Source: Pseudomonadota bacterium
GTDB taxonomy: Bacteria > Pseudomonadota > Alphaproteobacteria > Rhizobiales > Xanthobacteraceae
Reading direction: 5' to 3'
Assembly (NCBI GenBank): GCA_023435725.1
Contig: JAEYRD010000145.1
Location: forward strand, 57,507 to 121,506
DNA: 64,000 bases
Positions 8,227-17,013 of this stretch are shown here, piece after piece. The position numbers and the translations under genes are program-made. Numbering within the stretch: position 1 is the first letter of the stretch; every line of letters begins with the position of its first letter. Under the pieces are notes generated by a model. It worked only from the letters and a program-made list of their open reading frames with translations, was not told the DNA's origin and searched no databases.

Positions 8227-8931
8227 CTAGCTCAGCAATTGGCGGCAGATGTTGACGAAATCGTCGGTCCAGCCCGTGAGTAGCCCGAGCAGGACAAGCC
8301 AGACCAAGAGCAGGAAGTGCCAGTAGATGGCGCATAATTCCACGCTCAAGCGCATGTCGGCGATGTCGGAGCTGCGCCACACCTTGGCCGAGGTTCTGCC
8401 CAGCGCAACCAGGCCGCCCGTCAGATGCAGCCCGTGCACCGCGGTCAACAGGTAGAAGAAGGCATTGGCCGGATTGGACGCCACGAAATATCCGGCCGCG
8501 TTGAGCTGCTGCCAGGCCAGGAGCTGTCCGGCGAGGAAGATCACGGCAGATGCGCCGCCCGCGAGCAGGCCGATCATGACGCCTTCAGCATCGTGGCGGC
8601 GCGCGGCCACAGACGACGATTGCAGCGCGATGCTGCTCACGATCAGGACGCCCGTGTTAATCCACAGCAGCCGCGGCACGGGCAGCGCCCGCCAGTCCAA
8701 CGCGTTCATGCGCATCGAGTAGGCGCTGATGAAGAGGACGAACAATGCGCTCGCGACGACGAGAAACACGCCAAGTCCGATCTTCGCCGCCGGCCATGTC
8801 ATGGCATCGCCGCCGGGGAATTGACCGACCGGGCCTTCCTCCAGCCACGGCTTGGCCGTGAGCCGCTGCTGCGACAGCCACCATCCGGCGATGGTCGCGA
8901 TCACAGCCAGGAACAGGATGATGGCGCTCAC
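8227..8931 (-). CDS. coxO: Cytochrome c oxidase subunit III-like protein (CoxO-like)
   Basis: 234 residues. After an N-terminal helix and a polar stretch, the body follows the subunit III plan: LFVLFISAYSMRM, INTGVLIVSSIALQ, FLAGQLLAWQQL, FYLLTAVHGLHLTGGLVALG and a terminal IYWHFLLLVWLVLLGLL. It is clearly divergent from the neighbouring subunit III. It starts at a GTG overlapping the subunit I stop (GTGA), so translation is coupled. Whether both subunit III proteins sit in one enzyme cannot be told from sequence. Confidence 0.85.
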   Translation of the reverse strand: MSAIILFLAVIATIAGWWLSQQRLTAKPWLEEGPVGQFPGGDAMTWPAAKIGLGVFLVVASALFVLFISAYSMRMNALDWRALPVPRLLWINTGVLIVSSIALQSSSVAARRHDAEGVMIGLLAGGASAVIFLAGQLLAWQQLNAAGYFVASNPANAFFYLLTAVHGLHLTGGLVALGRTSAKVWRSSDIADMRLSVELCAIYWHFLLLVWLVLLGLLTGWTDDFVNICRQLLS

Positions 8932-10706
8932 GAAGCAGCTCCCTGAACGACCTGTTTCGCGCGCGGCGGCTGGTTCTGCGGAATGAAGTCTTCCTCGGCG
9001 CCGGGTACGCTGTAGTCATAGGCCCAGCGGTAGACGACCGGGAGCTCCTTGCCCCAGTTGCCGTGCCCGGGGGGCGTCTCCGGCGTCTGCCATTCCAGCG
9101 TTGTGGCCCGCCACGGATTGCCGCCGGCGGCCTCGCCCTTGAACAGGCTCCAGGCAAGATTGAACAGGAACACCATTTGGCTGAAGCCGACAGTCAAGGC
9201 CACCACGGAGATGAAGGCGTTCAGTGAATGGGCCGAAGGCGGGATGAACGCCGCGTCGCCGAGTTCGAAATACCGGCGCGGAACCCCGAGCAGTCCGAGA
9301 TAGTGCATGGGGAAGAAGATCAGGTAGGCGCCGAGGAAGGTGACCCAGAAGTGAAACTTGCCGAGGACGTCGTTCAGCATCCGTCCTGTGACCTTGGGGT
9401 ACCAATGATAGATTGCGCCGAGCACGACCATGATCGGCGCCACACCCATCACCATGTGGAAATGCGCGACCACGAACATCGTATCCGAGAGGGGCACGTC
9501 CACGACGACGTTGCCGAGGAAGAGGCCGGTCAGCCCGCCGTTCACGAAGGTGATGATGAAACCGAGGGCGAACAGCATCGGCACCCTGAGATGAATATCG
9601 CCGCGCCACAGGGTCAGTACCCAATTGTAGACCTTGATCGCGGTGGGGATGGCGATGATGAGCGTCGTGGTGGCGAAGAAGTACCCGAATTGCGGGAACA
9701 TGCCGCTCACATACATGTGGTGCGCCCATACGATGAAGCTGAGCGCGCCGATGGCCACGATCGCCCAGACCATCATGCGGTAGCCAAAGATGTTCTTGCG
9801 CGCATGCGTGCTGATCAGATCGGAGACGATGCCGAAGGCGGGCAGGGCTACGATGTAGACCTCGGGGTGGCCAAAGAACCAGAACAGGTGCTGGAAGAGC
9901 AGCGGGCTGCCGCCACCATATTTCGACAGCTGGCCCATCTCGACGAGCGAGGGCATGAAGAAGCTGGTTCCCAGGAGACGGTCGAGCAGCAGCATGACCG
10001 AGGCAACGAAGAGTGCAGGGAATGCCAACAAAGCCATGACGGTCGCTGTGAAAATGCCCCATACCGTCAGGGGCAGGCGCATCAACGTCATGCCGCGGGT
10101 GCGCGCCTGCAGCACCGTGACCACATAGTTCAGCCCGCCCATGGTGAAGCCGATGATGAACAGGATGAGGGACGACATCATCAGAATGATGCCCCAATCC
10201 TGCCCGGGCGTTCCGGAGAGGATTGCTTGCGGCGGGTACAGCGTCCAGCCGGCGCCGGTGGGGCCGCCGGGCACGAAGATTGTCGAGGCCAGCACCAGGA
10301 CTGCGAGCAGGTAGACCCAGTAGCTCAGCATGTTCACATAAGGGAAGACCATGTCCCGGGCGCCGACCATCAGCGGGATCAGGTAGTTGCCGAATCCTCC
10401 CAGAAACAATGCGGTGAGCAGGTAGATCACCATGATCATGCCGTGCATGGTGATGAGCTGGAGGTACTGGTTGGGGTCGATGAAAGAGAAAGTGCCGGGG
10501 AAACCCAGTTGCAGTCGCATCAGCCACGACAGCACCAGGGCCACTAGCCCGATGGCGGAGGCCGTCAGCGCGTACTGAATGGCGATCACCTTGGCGTCCT
10601 GCGAGAAGACATACCGCGTCCACCAGCTCCTCGGATGATAGAGCTCGACATCAGGTACTTCGGCAGGCGGGATGCCCGCGATCCTGTCATATGGAATATC
10701 GACCAT
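8928..10706 (-). CDS. coxN: Cytochrome c oxidase subunit I (haem-copper catalytic subunit, CoxN-like)
   Basis: 592 residues with twelve core helices. It carries the low-spin haem His in ITMHGMIMVIY, the CuB ligand and cross-linked Tyr in GHPEVYIVALP, the CuB His pair in WAHHMYVSG and the haem His residues in VVAHFHMVMG. The D-channel Asp region (FGNYLIPLMVGARDMVFPY) and the HPEVY Glu mark an A-type proton-pumping oxidase. The ATG at 10706 has a strong AGGAGG; an alternative start at 10757 adds 17 unlikely residues. It would receive electrons from cytochrome c via the subunit II CuA site. Confidence 0.95.
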   Translation of the reverse strand: MVDIPYDRIAGIPPAEVPDVELYHPRSWWTRYVFSQDAKVIAIQYALTASAIGLVALVLSWLMRLQLGFPGTFSFIDPNQYLQLITMHGMIMVIYLLTALFLGGFGNYLIPLMVGARDMVFPYVNMLSYWVYLLAVLVLASTIFVPGGPTGAGWTLYPPQAILSGTPGQDWGIILMMSSLILFIIGFTMGGLNYVVTVLQARTRGMTLMRLPLTVWGIFTATVMALLAFPALFVASVMLLLDRLLGTSFFMPSLVEMGQLSKYGGGSPLLFQHLFWFFGHPEVYIVALPAFGIVSDLISTHARKNIFGYRMMVWAIVAIGALSFIVWAHHMYVSGMFPQFGYFFATTTLIIAIPTAIKVYNWVLTLWRGDIHLRVPMLFALGFIITFVNGGLTGLFLGNVVVDVPLSDTMFVVAHFHMVMGVAPIMVVLGAIYHWYPKVTGRMLNDVLGKFHFWVTFLGAYLIFFPMHYLGLLGVPRRYFELGDAAFIPPSAHSLNAFISVVALTVGFSQMVFLFNLAWSLFKGEAAGGNPWRATTLEWQTPETPPGHGNWGKELPVVYRWAYDYSVPGAEEDFIPQNQPPRAKQVVQGAAS

Positions 10707-10784
10707 AGAAACCTCCTCGGTCGTTTCCATCGGGGACGAAGCGTTGGCCTCACGCACCCGATCTATCTTCGCGGCGGCACCTTG

Positions 10785-11618
10785 CTACTTGCCACCGGAT
10801 TGATATGTCGCCTTCACGATGGCGTTTCCGGACGACAATTCTGCAAACGTCTTCTGTTGCTCCAGCCAGGCGTGATATTCACGCTCTTCGTCGACGATGA
10901 CCTTGGCCCGCATCTGATAATGAGCTGCGCCACAGAGCTCCGCACAGAGAACATCAAACGTTCCGGTTCGGATCGGCTTTATCCAGAAATAGGTCACAAC
11001 GCCCGGGACCATGTCCATCTTGGCCCGGAACTCGGGCACGTAGAAATCATGCAGGACGTCAACCGAGCGGAGGAGAATCTTGACCGGCTTTCCTACTTGA
11101 AGGTGCAGCTCGCCGTTCTCGATCACGACGTCGTCCTGCGCAAGTGGATCGTCGCGATTGAGGCCCATCGGATTGTCGGAAGCGATATTGCGGACGTCCG
11201 ATGTACCCAACCGCCCATCCTTGCCCGGAAGGCGGAAGCTCCATTGCCATTGCTGGCCCATGACTTCGGCCTCGGTGGCATCCGCAGGCACCGTCACGAA
11301 CTGGTGCCAGACCACCAGGCCCGGCGCCAGCATAGCCGCGACGCCGACGCCGGTCCCGACGCTCAGCCACCATTCGAGCTTCTTGTTTTCCGGGTTGTAG
11401 TCGGCCCGTCTTCCCTCTTTGTGGTGAAAGCGGAAGACGCAGTAGGCCATGAACGCAATGACCGCGACGAAAACGAAGCCCGTGATCCAGAACGTGATGT
11501 TGATGGTGTGGTCGATATAGGCCCAGTTCGTGGCGATCGGCGTCCACCACCACGGGCTGTAGATGTGAAACAGCACCGAGCCGATCGCGACCAGAAGCAG
11601 TATCAATGCGACAACCAT
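10785..11618 (-). CDS. coxM: Cytochrome c oxidase subunit II (CuA subunit, CoxM-like)
   Basis: 277 residues with two N-terminal membrane helices (about 1-22 and 40-66), then a periplasmic cupredoxin domain. The CuA site is complete: His in SVDVLHDFYVPEF, then CAELCGAAHYQM (Cys-x3-Cys-x3-His-x2-Met). The aromatic electron-entry patch MGQQWQWSF is present. It is the first gene of the five-gene operon, so its upstream region (11619-11850) should hold the promoter. There is no C-terminal cytochrome c extension, so this is a plain caa/aa3-type subunit II. Confidence 0.93.
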   Translation of the reverse strand: MVVALILLLVAIGSVLFHIYSPWWWTPIATNWAYIDHTINITFWITGFVFVAVIAFMAYCVFRFHHKEGRRADYNPENKKLEWWLSVGTGVGVAAMLAPGLVVWHQFVTVPADATEAEVMGQQWQWSFRLPGKDGRLGTSDVRNIASDNPMGLNRDDPLAQDDVVIENGELHLQVGKPVKILLRSVDVLHDFYVPEFRAKMDMVPGVVTYFWIKPIRTGTFDVLCAELCGAAHYQMRAKVIVDEEREYHAWLEQQKTFAELSSGNAIVKATYQSGGK

Positions 11619-12132
11619 CCTGATCCATCCTTGCCATCAAAGGCTGCGGACACGAATCCAGGGCGGAGCTCACATCTGTCGCGATGGCTGGCTTTTCTTG
11701 GTTGGCATTTATGCCATCGCCGGCCGTTTGCCTCGCCCATTCCGGCGGTCGCGAAGTCGAGAGAACGGTCGCGACCACCAATCTCATCGGAGCTGAGGGC
11801 GTCTGCTTTTAAGATGATACCAGCCGAACCCGGCGTCAATAGAGCATGTAGGCGTGCTGACGTGGTGTCGGTTTGTTGCGCGGCAGCGTTTCAGGTGACG
11901 CCACGCATGAGTTTGTGCAGATGCACAATTCACCTAACCGTGAGTGCAGTCGGGTCCGCCGCGCGCTAGGCTTGCTGCGCAGGTCGCGACGGGTTCCGTC
12001 CGGCCAGGCTCGTTTCGCTGAACCTGGGTTGCCGTACTCGGCCCATCGCGTTTCTCGCTCGTGAAGCGGACACGCGTGGCTGAAAAGCGCGTGTCGTCGC
12101 CACCGCGATTTTCAGAACGGGAGGGTGCGTTC
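11619..12132. other. Intergenic region between coxM and the DUF2189 gene
   Basis: 514 bp between divergent genes. It should contain the oxidase operon promoter on the minus strand and that of the DUF2189 gene on the plus strand. I see no convincing -35/-10 pair, ORF with ribosome binding site, or palindrome. GGGAGGG at about 12118-12124 is the ribosome binding site of the plus-strand gene. Confidence 0.4.
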
Positions 12133-13041
12133 ATGGCCACTCTGTACTCCCACGACCTCATCAAGCGGCACGTATTCGGCGAAGCGGCCTCTTATCCCAT
12201 TCGCAAGATCGGATTGTCCGACCTGACCTCGGCGCTGCGCCTGGGTTGGGAGGATTTCCAGGCGATGCCAAGTCATGCGATCGTCCTGTGCGTGATCTAT
12301 CCCGTTCTCGGTCTCGTCCTGTTCAGGATGGTTCTCGGCTATTCGGTGCTGCCGCTATTGTTCCCGCTGGCCGCCGGGTTTGCCTTGATCGGCCCCTTTG
12401 CCGCGATCGGTCTCTACGAACTCAGTCGTCGCCGCGAGCGCGGCGAGGAGGTCGATGCATGGGACGCAATCAAGGTGCTGCGCGCGCCGTCGTTCGGCGC
12501 TATGCTCGAGCTCGGCGTGCTCCTGCTCGTCCTGTTCGGGGCCTGGATCGGTGTCGCGAACGCAATCTACGTCACCATCTTCGGTCACGCGGCGGCCGCA
12601 AGCATTCCTGACTTCGCAAAGCGTGTCTTGACGACACCGGAAGGCTGGTCGCTCATCGTCGTCGGTTGTGGTGTCGGATTCCTGTTTGCGGTCGTGGCCC
12701 TGTGTATCAGCGTCGTGTCGTTTCCGTTGATGCTCGACCGGCATGCGACTGCGATCGATTCGATCCGCACGTCGCTCCGAGTGGTGGCGGCGAACCCGGT
12801 TGCGATGGCCGGGTGGGGCCTCATCGTGGCGGCGCTCCTCGCGATCGGCTCGCTACCGTTCTTCGTCGGTCTCGCTGTCGTTCTGCCTGTGCTCGGCCAT
12901 GCCACCTGGCACCTCTATCGGCGGGTGGTCGAGCCGAACCCAAATCCACCGGACGAACCGCCGGCGCCGCCGAAGGGAAAGCGCTACGCAGCGGACTTTC
13001 CGGCAAATCTCTTCCCGTGGAGCCGCGAGGGCGAGCAGTAA
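12133..13041 (+). CDS. DUF2189 integral membrane protein
   Basis: 302 residues from the ATG at 12133, which has GGGAGGG 8-15 bp upstream. After a 45-residue cytoplasmic start (PIRKIGLSDLTSALRLGWEDF) there are six or so membrane helices, and a polar Pro-rich tail (NPNPPDEPPAPPKGKR). The pattern IGPFAAIGLYELSRRRERGE and SFPLMLDRHATAIDSIRTS is typical of DUF2189, a family of unknown function that sometimes accompanies oxidases. The adjacency to the oxidase operon is divergent, so a link is only suggestive. Confidence 0.85.
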   Translation: MATLYSHDLIKRHVFGEAASYPIRKIGLSDLTSALRLGWEDFQAMPSHAIVLCVIYPVLGLVLFRMVLGYSVLPLLFPLAAGFALIGPFAAIGLYELSRRRERGEEVDAWDAIKVLRAPSFGAMLELGVLLLVLFGAWIGVANAIYVTIFGHAAAASIPDFAKRVLTTPEGWSLIVVGCGVGFLFAVVALCISVVSFPLMLDRHATAIDSIRTSLRVVAANPVAMAGWGLIVAALLAIGSLPFFVGLAVVLPVLGHATWHLYRRVVEPNPNPPDEPPAPPKGKRYAADFPANLFPWSREGEQ

Positions 13042-13098
13042 CAGCGAAACGGCCGCGCCTGGCGGCCGCCTTCGCGGGACGTGACAGAGTCTAGCAAC

Positions 13099-14283
13099 CT
13101 ACTTCTGCTGCTGCGGCAGGAAGGTCGGCCCGACCGAACGGATCGGCTTGTTCTCGGACGAGGTGGCAGTGGCTGCATCGGCCGGCGGTGTCGCTGCTGG
13201 TGCGGTTGCGGTCGTGGGCGCCGGAGCTGCGCCCTTCTTGGCCGCCGCTGCAGGCGCGCCCTTGTTGAGCCGCTGCTGCTGCATCTTCTTGGCGCTTTCC
13301 TCGGTGACGATGATGTCACCTTGCTGTTCGACCGCCGCCTTGTCGTCGGCCGATTTCAGCGCGTCGGCCCAGGTCTGTCCGGCCGCCTTGCAGGAGCAGG
13401 ACGGGTTGAACTCGCTGCGGAATTTGAACGCGGTCGGCAGCGACGTGTAGGGCTGGCCGCTGGTGGAGACCGCCGAGTTCATGTCTTCGCCGGGATTGCG
13501 ATGGGTGTACAGCACGGCTTCCGCTGCCGGGCACAGCGCCTTGCAGGTCTTTTCGTCGTCGGGGAAGCGCGCCGGCACGGTGGCGAACGAGATCGGGAAA
13601 TAGGCGCCGTCGCAGGTGCGCACACACACGGTGCGGTAGGTACCCGACTGCGGCCCGAGATCGGCGGGCGGCACGCCCTGCGGATTGTTGGGGTTGTTGC
13701 CGCCGCCGAACAGATTGCCTAGGAAGCTGCCACCCTGCGACTGTGCGGCGTTGGCATATTGCGGGCCGCAATTGTTCTGCGCGAGCGCCATCAGCACCGA
13801 ACGGCGCTGGTTGTCGCGTTCGGGGCTCAAGCCGCCCGGGCCGCCGCCGCGCAGGCGTTCGAGATTGCCGGTGATCTGGTCCAGATTGGCGCGCATCTGC
13901 TGGATCTGGGTGTTGACCGGACCGCATTGCGCCGACTGGCCGTTGAACAGCGAGAAGAAGCCGGAGGAATCGCAGCCCATGCGCTTGGCCTGCATGGTGA
14001 CGCGGTCGAGCTCGGCCTGCTGACGGGCCTGGGAATCCTGGTAGCGCCGGATCTGGTCTTCGCGTGCGGGGTCACCGCCGGTGCCACGGTCGAGCGCCGC
14101 AAGCTGGCCTTCCAGTCGCGCGCACATCGGATTCGGTCCGAGCCCATTTTGGGAGGGTGGGGGCGGCGGTCCGGGAGGGCCGGCCTGCGCGAAGGCGCCG
14201 GTGGCGAGCACGACCGTGCTCAGGAGCAGGGTGCAGGCAAGGATGGAGCGAGCACGGGGGGAGAGAGACAAAAATTCAGGCAT
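13099..14283 (-). CDS. DUF2865 exported protein, Pro/Ala-rich
   Basis: About 394 residues from the ATG at 14283. A signal peptide with the core SILACTLLLSTVVLATGAFA is followed by a Pro-rich stretch, a helical region with Gln/Arg-rich coiled character, and a Gly-rich linker (GNLFGGGNNPNNPQG). The conserved DUF2865 core has paired cysteines (TVCVRTCDGAYFPISFATVP, CKALCPAAEAVLYTH, CSCKAAGQTWADAL). The C-terminus is low-complexity Ala/Pro/Lys. Function is unknown; in rhizobia such proteins are exported and may be envelope associated. Two nearby ATGs (14283 and 14292) are both possible starts. Confidence 0.8.
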   Translation of the reverse strand: MPEFLSLSPRARSILACTLLLSTVVLATGAFAQAGPPGPPPPPSQNGLGPNPMCARLEGQLAALDRGTGGDPAREDQIRRYQDSQARQQAELDRVTMQAKRMGCDSSGFFSLFNGQSAQCGPVNTQIQQMRANLDQITGNLERLRGGGPGGLSPERDNQRRSVLMALAQNNCGPQYANAAQSQGGSFLGNLFGGGNNPNNPQGVPPADLGPQSGTYRTVCVRTCDGAYFPISFATVPARFPDDEKTCKALCPAAEAVLYTHRNPGEDMNSAVSTSGQPYTSLPTAFKFRSEFNPSCSCKAAGQTWADALKSADDKAAVEQQGDIIVTEESAKKMQQQRLNKGAPAAAAKKGAAPAPTTATAPAATPPADAATATSSENKPIRSVGPTFLPQQQK

Positions 14284-14432
14284 ATCCGCCATTCTAGCGA
14301 GGTCACGGCCCAATGTGATGCTGGAGGGCCGAAGCGCGCCCTCCCATAGCCGCTTCCTGCGGCATCGTCACGTCGTTTCAGGAGCCAAGGATCTGGCCTA
14401 ACTGGCCTAAGATGCGCCAGATCCGAGCGAAT

Positions 14433-14735
14433 TCAGCGCTGGCAGGTAATTGCAACATATTCGTCGCAATGGCCATGGGAGCAGTTTGCGCCAGTTTTGG
14501 GGACAGAGCCGGTAATTTCGTCGGGATCAACCCGGCGGTAGGCCGAGGCCTGGGCAAAATCCCGTGACTGGCAGTAGGTGCGAGCAACCTGCGCGCCGCA
14601 TTTCTCACCTTTGGCCAAGCACTGGTCGACGCCGTAGCCGTCCGCCTGGTTGGCGATGATGAAGACACGGGTTTCGGCGCATGCGCCGGATGCCGCGACG
14701 ATGGAGGCAAAGACGAGCGCGAACAGGGATCGCAT
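14433..14735 (-). CDS. Small exported protein of unknown function
   Basis: 100 residues from the ATG at 14735. The N-terminus RSLFALVFASIVAASGACA is a signal peptide. The mature protein has five cysteines (DQCLAKGEKCG, RTYCQS, ANCSHGHCDEYVAITCQR), suggesting disulfide bonding in the periplasm. No family is recognised. The in-frame GTG three codons upstream is less likely because the signal peptide is complete without it. The gene stands alone between the DUF2865 gene and cysS. Confidence 0.7.
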   Translation of the reverse strand: MRSLFALVFASIVAASGACAETRVFIIANQADGYGVDQCLAKGEKCGAQVARTYCQSRDFAQASAYRRVDPDEITGSVPKTGANCSHGHCDEYVAITCQR

Positions 14736-15023
14736 GGGTAGCACCGGGCTTAAGGGAACCGCCGGCTTCCGAGTAAACTCAAAAGGTTAAGGATGATGAA
14801 CCATCAAGGCGGGGGGCCGCGCATTGCGAAGATAACGCGGCTTTTTCGCGGCTCTCTTGACGCAAGGGCCCTTCGTGGCCCATATGTTCCCGCATGAACG
14901 GTCTCCTCGCCATTTGCGCCATTTGCCGCGAGATTACGAGCTAGCGATTCGCTGGCTGGAGCCGTCTTTTCTCAAAAACATTGAGAGCCTCGGACGCCCG
15001 GCCAACAGCCGACGGGTATCCAT

Positions 15024-16406
15024 ATGGAATTGCGCCTTTACGATACACTGACCAAGGAGAAGCGGCCGTTCCTGCCGCTCGATGCGAAGAACGTCCGCAT
15101 GTATGTCTGCGGACCGACCGTCTATGACTTCGCCCATATCGGCAACGCGCGGCCGGTGATCGTGTTCGATGTGCTGTTTCGGTTGCTGCGCCATCTCTAT
15201 GGCGAGGCACACGTCAAATATGTCCGCAACATCACCGACGTCGACGACAAGATCAACGACCGTGCCGCGCGCGATTTTCCGGGGCTCCCGCTGAACGAGG
15301 CGATCCGCAAGGTCACCGAGCAGACCGGAAAACAGTTCCACGCCGACGTCGATGCGCTTCGTGCGCTCCGGCCCAGCGTCGAGCCGCGCGCGACCGAGCA
15401 TATCGGCGAAATGCGCGAGATCATCGAGAAGCTCGTCGCCGGCGGCTTTGCCTATGTCGCCGAGGACCACGTGCTGTTCTCGCCGCAGGCGATGAACGCG
15501 GCAAATTCCACGCTGCCGCGCTACGGCGCGCTGTCGAAGCGGTCGCTGGACGAGATGATCGCGGGCGCCCGCGTCGATGTCGCGCCGTACAAGCGCGATG
15601 CGACCGACTTCGTGTTGTGGAAGCCGTCCAAGCCGGGCGAGCCGTCATGGCCGTCGCCGGCTGGCATCGCCGCGCAGGGGCGCCCGGGCTGGCACATCGA
15701 ATGCTCGGCCATGGCCTGGAAGCATCTCGGCGAGCATTTCGACATCCACGGCGGCGGCATCGATCTCGTGTTTCCGCATCACGAGAACGAGGTCGCGCAA
15801 ACCTGCTGCGCCTTCCATCAGCAGCGCATGGCGAACTACTGGATGCACAACGGCTTTCTGCAGGTCGAAAGCGAGAAGATGTCGAAGTCGCTCGGCAACT
15901 TCATCACCATCCACGAATTGCTCGCGGATTGGCCGGGTGAGGTGCTGCGCCTCAACATGCTGAAAACGCATTACCGCTCGCCGATCGACTGGACCATGAA
16001 GTCGCTGGAGGAGAGCGCCAAGACGCTCGACGACTGGTATCGCGTCGCGGCCGATGTCGAGCCGGGCAAGCCGGCCGCGTCCGTGGTCGAGCCGCTGCTC
16101 GACGACCTGAACACGTCGCTGGCGATCGCAGCGCTGCACAGCCTGCGGAGCAGCGACGCGAGCGCCCTGGCGGGTTCATTGCGTCTGCTCGGTTTCCTCT
16201 CCGAGAGCGTCGCGCAGTGGGAAGGTCGCAAGCAGCAGGCGAGCGGGGTCGATGCCAAGGACGTCGAACGCCTGATCTCGGAGCGGACGGCCGCGCGTGC
16301 GCGCAAGGACTTCAAGGAATCCGACCGCATCCGCGATCTGCTCGCTGCGATGGGCGTTGCGATCAAGGACTCCAAGGAAGGCACGACCTGGGAGTTCTCG
16401 CGATGA
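15024..16406 (+). CDS. cysS: Cysteinyl-tRNA synthetase
   Basis: Charges tRNA-Cys with cysteine in the cytoplasm. 460 residues, the normal class I length. Visible hallmarks: MYVCGPTVYDFAHIGNAR with the first zinc Cys and the HIGH-type motif, WHIECSAMAWKHLGEHFDIHGGGIDLVFPHHENE with further zinc ligands, and KMSKSLGNF. The C-terminal helical anticodon-binding region ends with IKDSKEGTTWEFSR. The stop codon overlaps the start of a 37-codon ORF by ATGA, heading a tightly packed run of four genes to 18608. Confidence 0.97.
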   Translation: MELRLYDTLTKEKRPFLPLDAKNVRMYVCGPTVYDFAHIGNARPVIVFDVLFRLLRHLYGEAHVKYVRNITDVDDKINDRAARDFPGLPLNEAIRKVTEQTGKQFHADVDALRALRPSVEPRATEHIGEMREIIEKLVAGGFAYVAEDHVLFSPQAMNAANSTLPRYGALSKRSLDEMIAGARVDVAPYKRDATDFVLWKPSKPGEPSWPSPAGIAAQGRPGWHIECSAMAWKHLGEHFDIHGGGIDLVFPHHENEVAQTCCAFHQQRMANYWMHNGFLQVESEKMSKSLGNFITIHELLADWPGEVLRLNMLKTHYRSPIDWTMKSLEESAKTLDDWYRVAADVEPGKPAASVVEPLLDDLNTSLAIAALHSLRSSDASALAGSLRLLGFLSESVAQWEGRKQQASGVDAKDVERLISERTAARARKDFKESDRIRDLLAAMGVAIKDSKEGTTWEFSR

Positions 16407-16516
16407 AGCGGCCCGACACGCCTTTTCCGAGGCACTGGCTCTATTACATCGCGCTGAAAATCCTGCTGCTCGGCGCCGCGGTGGCGCTCGTGCTCAAGCT
16501 CTATGGGATGTGGTGA
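16403..16516 (+). CDS. 37-residue single-pass membrane protein
   Basis: Starts with an ATG overlapping the cysS stop (ATGA at 16403-16406) and encodes 37 residues. The N-terminus MKRPDTPFPRHWLYYIALK is basic and is followed by one hydrophobic helix ILLLGAAVALVLKLYG. Coupling to cysS and a clean membrane-protein profile support it as real although it is very short. I do not recognise it; a membrane-anchoring or regulatory micro-protein is possible. Confidence 0.6.
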   Translation: MKRPDTPFPRHWLYYIALKILLLGAAVALVLKLYGMW

Positions 16517-16521
16517 AGACG

Positions 16522-17013
16522 ATGGGACAGACTTTGCCAAAGCCTGGCTTGCGACCCTTCCTGCCGGACGACGTGCCGGTGCTCGCCGCGATTTTTACCG
16601 CAAGCATCGAGGAACTCACCGGCGACGACTACAGTGAACAGCAGCAGCAAGCCTGGATGGAGGCGGCGGAAAGCGAAGAATTCGGCAAGCGGCTCGCCTC
16701 CGACCTGACGCTGATCGCGACGATCGAGGGTTCGCCCGTGGGCTTCGCCTCGCTGCGCGGCACCGATCACATCCGCATGCTCTATGTGCACCCGGCAGTG
16801 GCCGGGCAGGGCGTCGCCACGATGCTGGTCGACGCGCTCGAGAAGCTGGCCGGCAGCCGCGGCGCGAAGAGCCTCTCGGTCGATGCCAGCGACACCGCGC
16901 AGGGATTCTTCGCCAAGCGCGGCTATACCGCCCAGCAGCGCAACAGTGTCACCATCAACGACGAATGGCTCGCCAACACCACCATGAAGAAGACGCTGGG
17001 AGCAGCGCAATGA
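16522..17013 (+). CDS. GNAT family N-acetyltransferase
   Basis: 163 residues. The acetyl-CoA binding core is clear: SPVGFASLRG, then IRMLYVHPAVAGQGVATMLVDALEKLA (motif A with Q/R-x-x-G-x-G/A) and AQGFFAKRGYTAQQ (motif B). The substrate is unknown. It begins 5 bp after the mini membrane protein and overlaps cimA by ATGA, so it belongs to the cysS-cimA operon. An in-frame GTG at 16513 is an alternative start. Confidence 0.88.
   Translation: MGQTLPKPGLRPFLPDDVPVLAAIFTASIEELTGDDYSEQQQQAWMEAAESEEFGKRLASDLTLIATIEGSPVGFASLRGTDHIRMLYVHPAVAGQGVATMLVDALEKLAGSRGAKSLSVDASDTAQGFFAKRGYTAQQRNSVTINDEWLANTTMKKTLGAAQ

Noticed and set aside
13042..13098. Possible terminator around 13048-13070 (GGCCGC / GCGGCC)
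   Set aside because: The stem is short and interrupted with no T-run; it may be chance in GC-rich sequence.
14836..14860. Repeated CGCGGC flanking CTTTTT upstream of cysS as a hairpin
   Set aside because: The two copies are direct, not inverted, so no stem can form.
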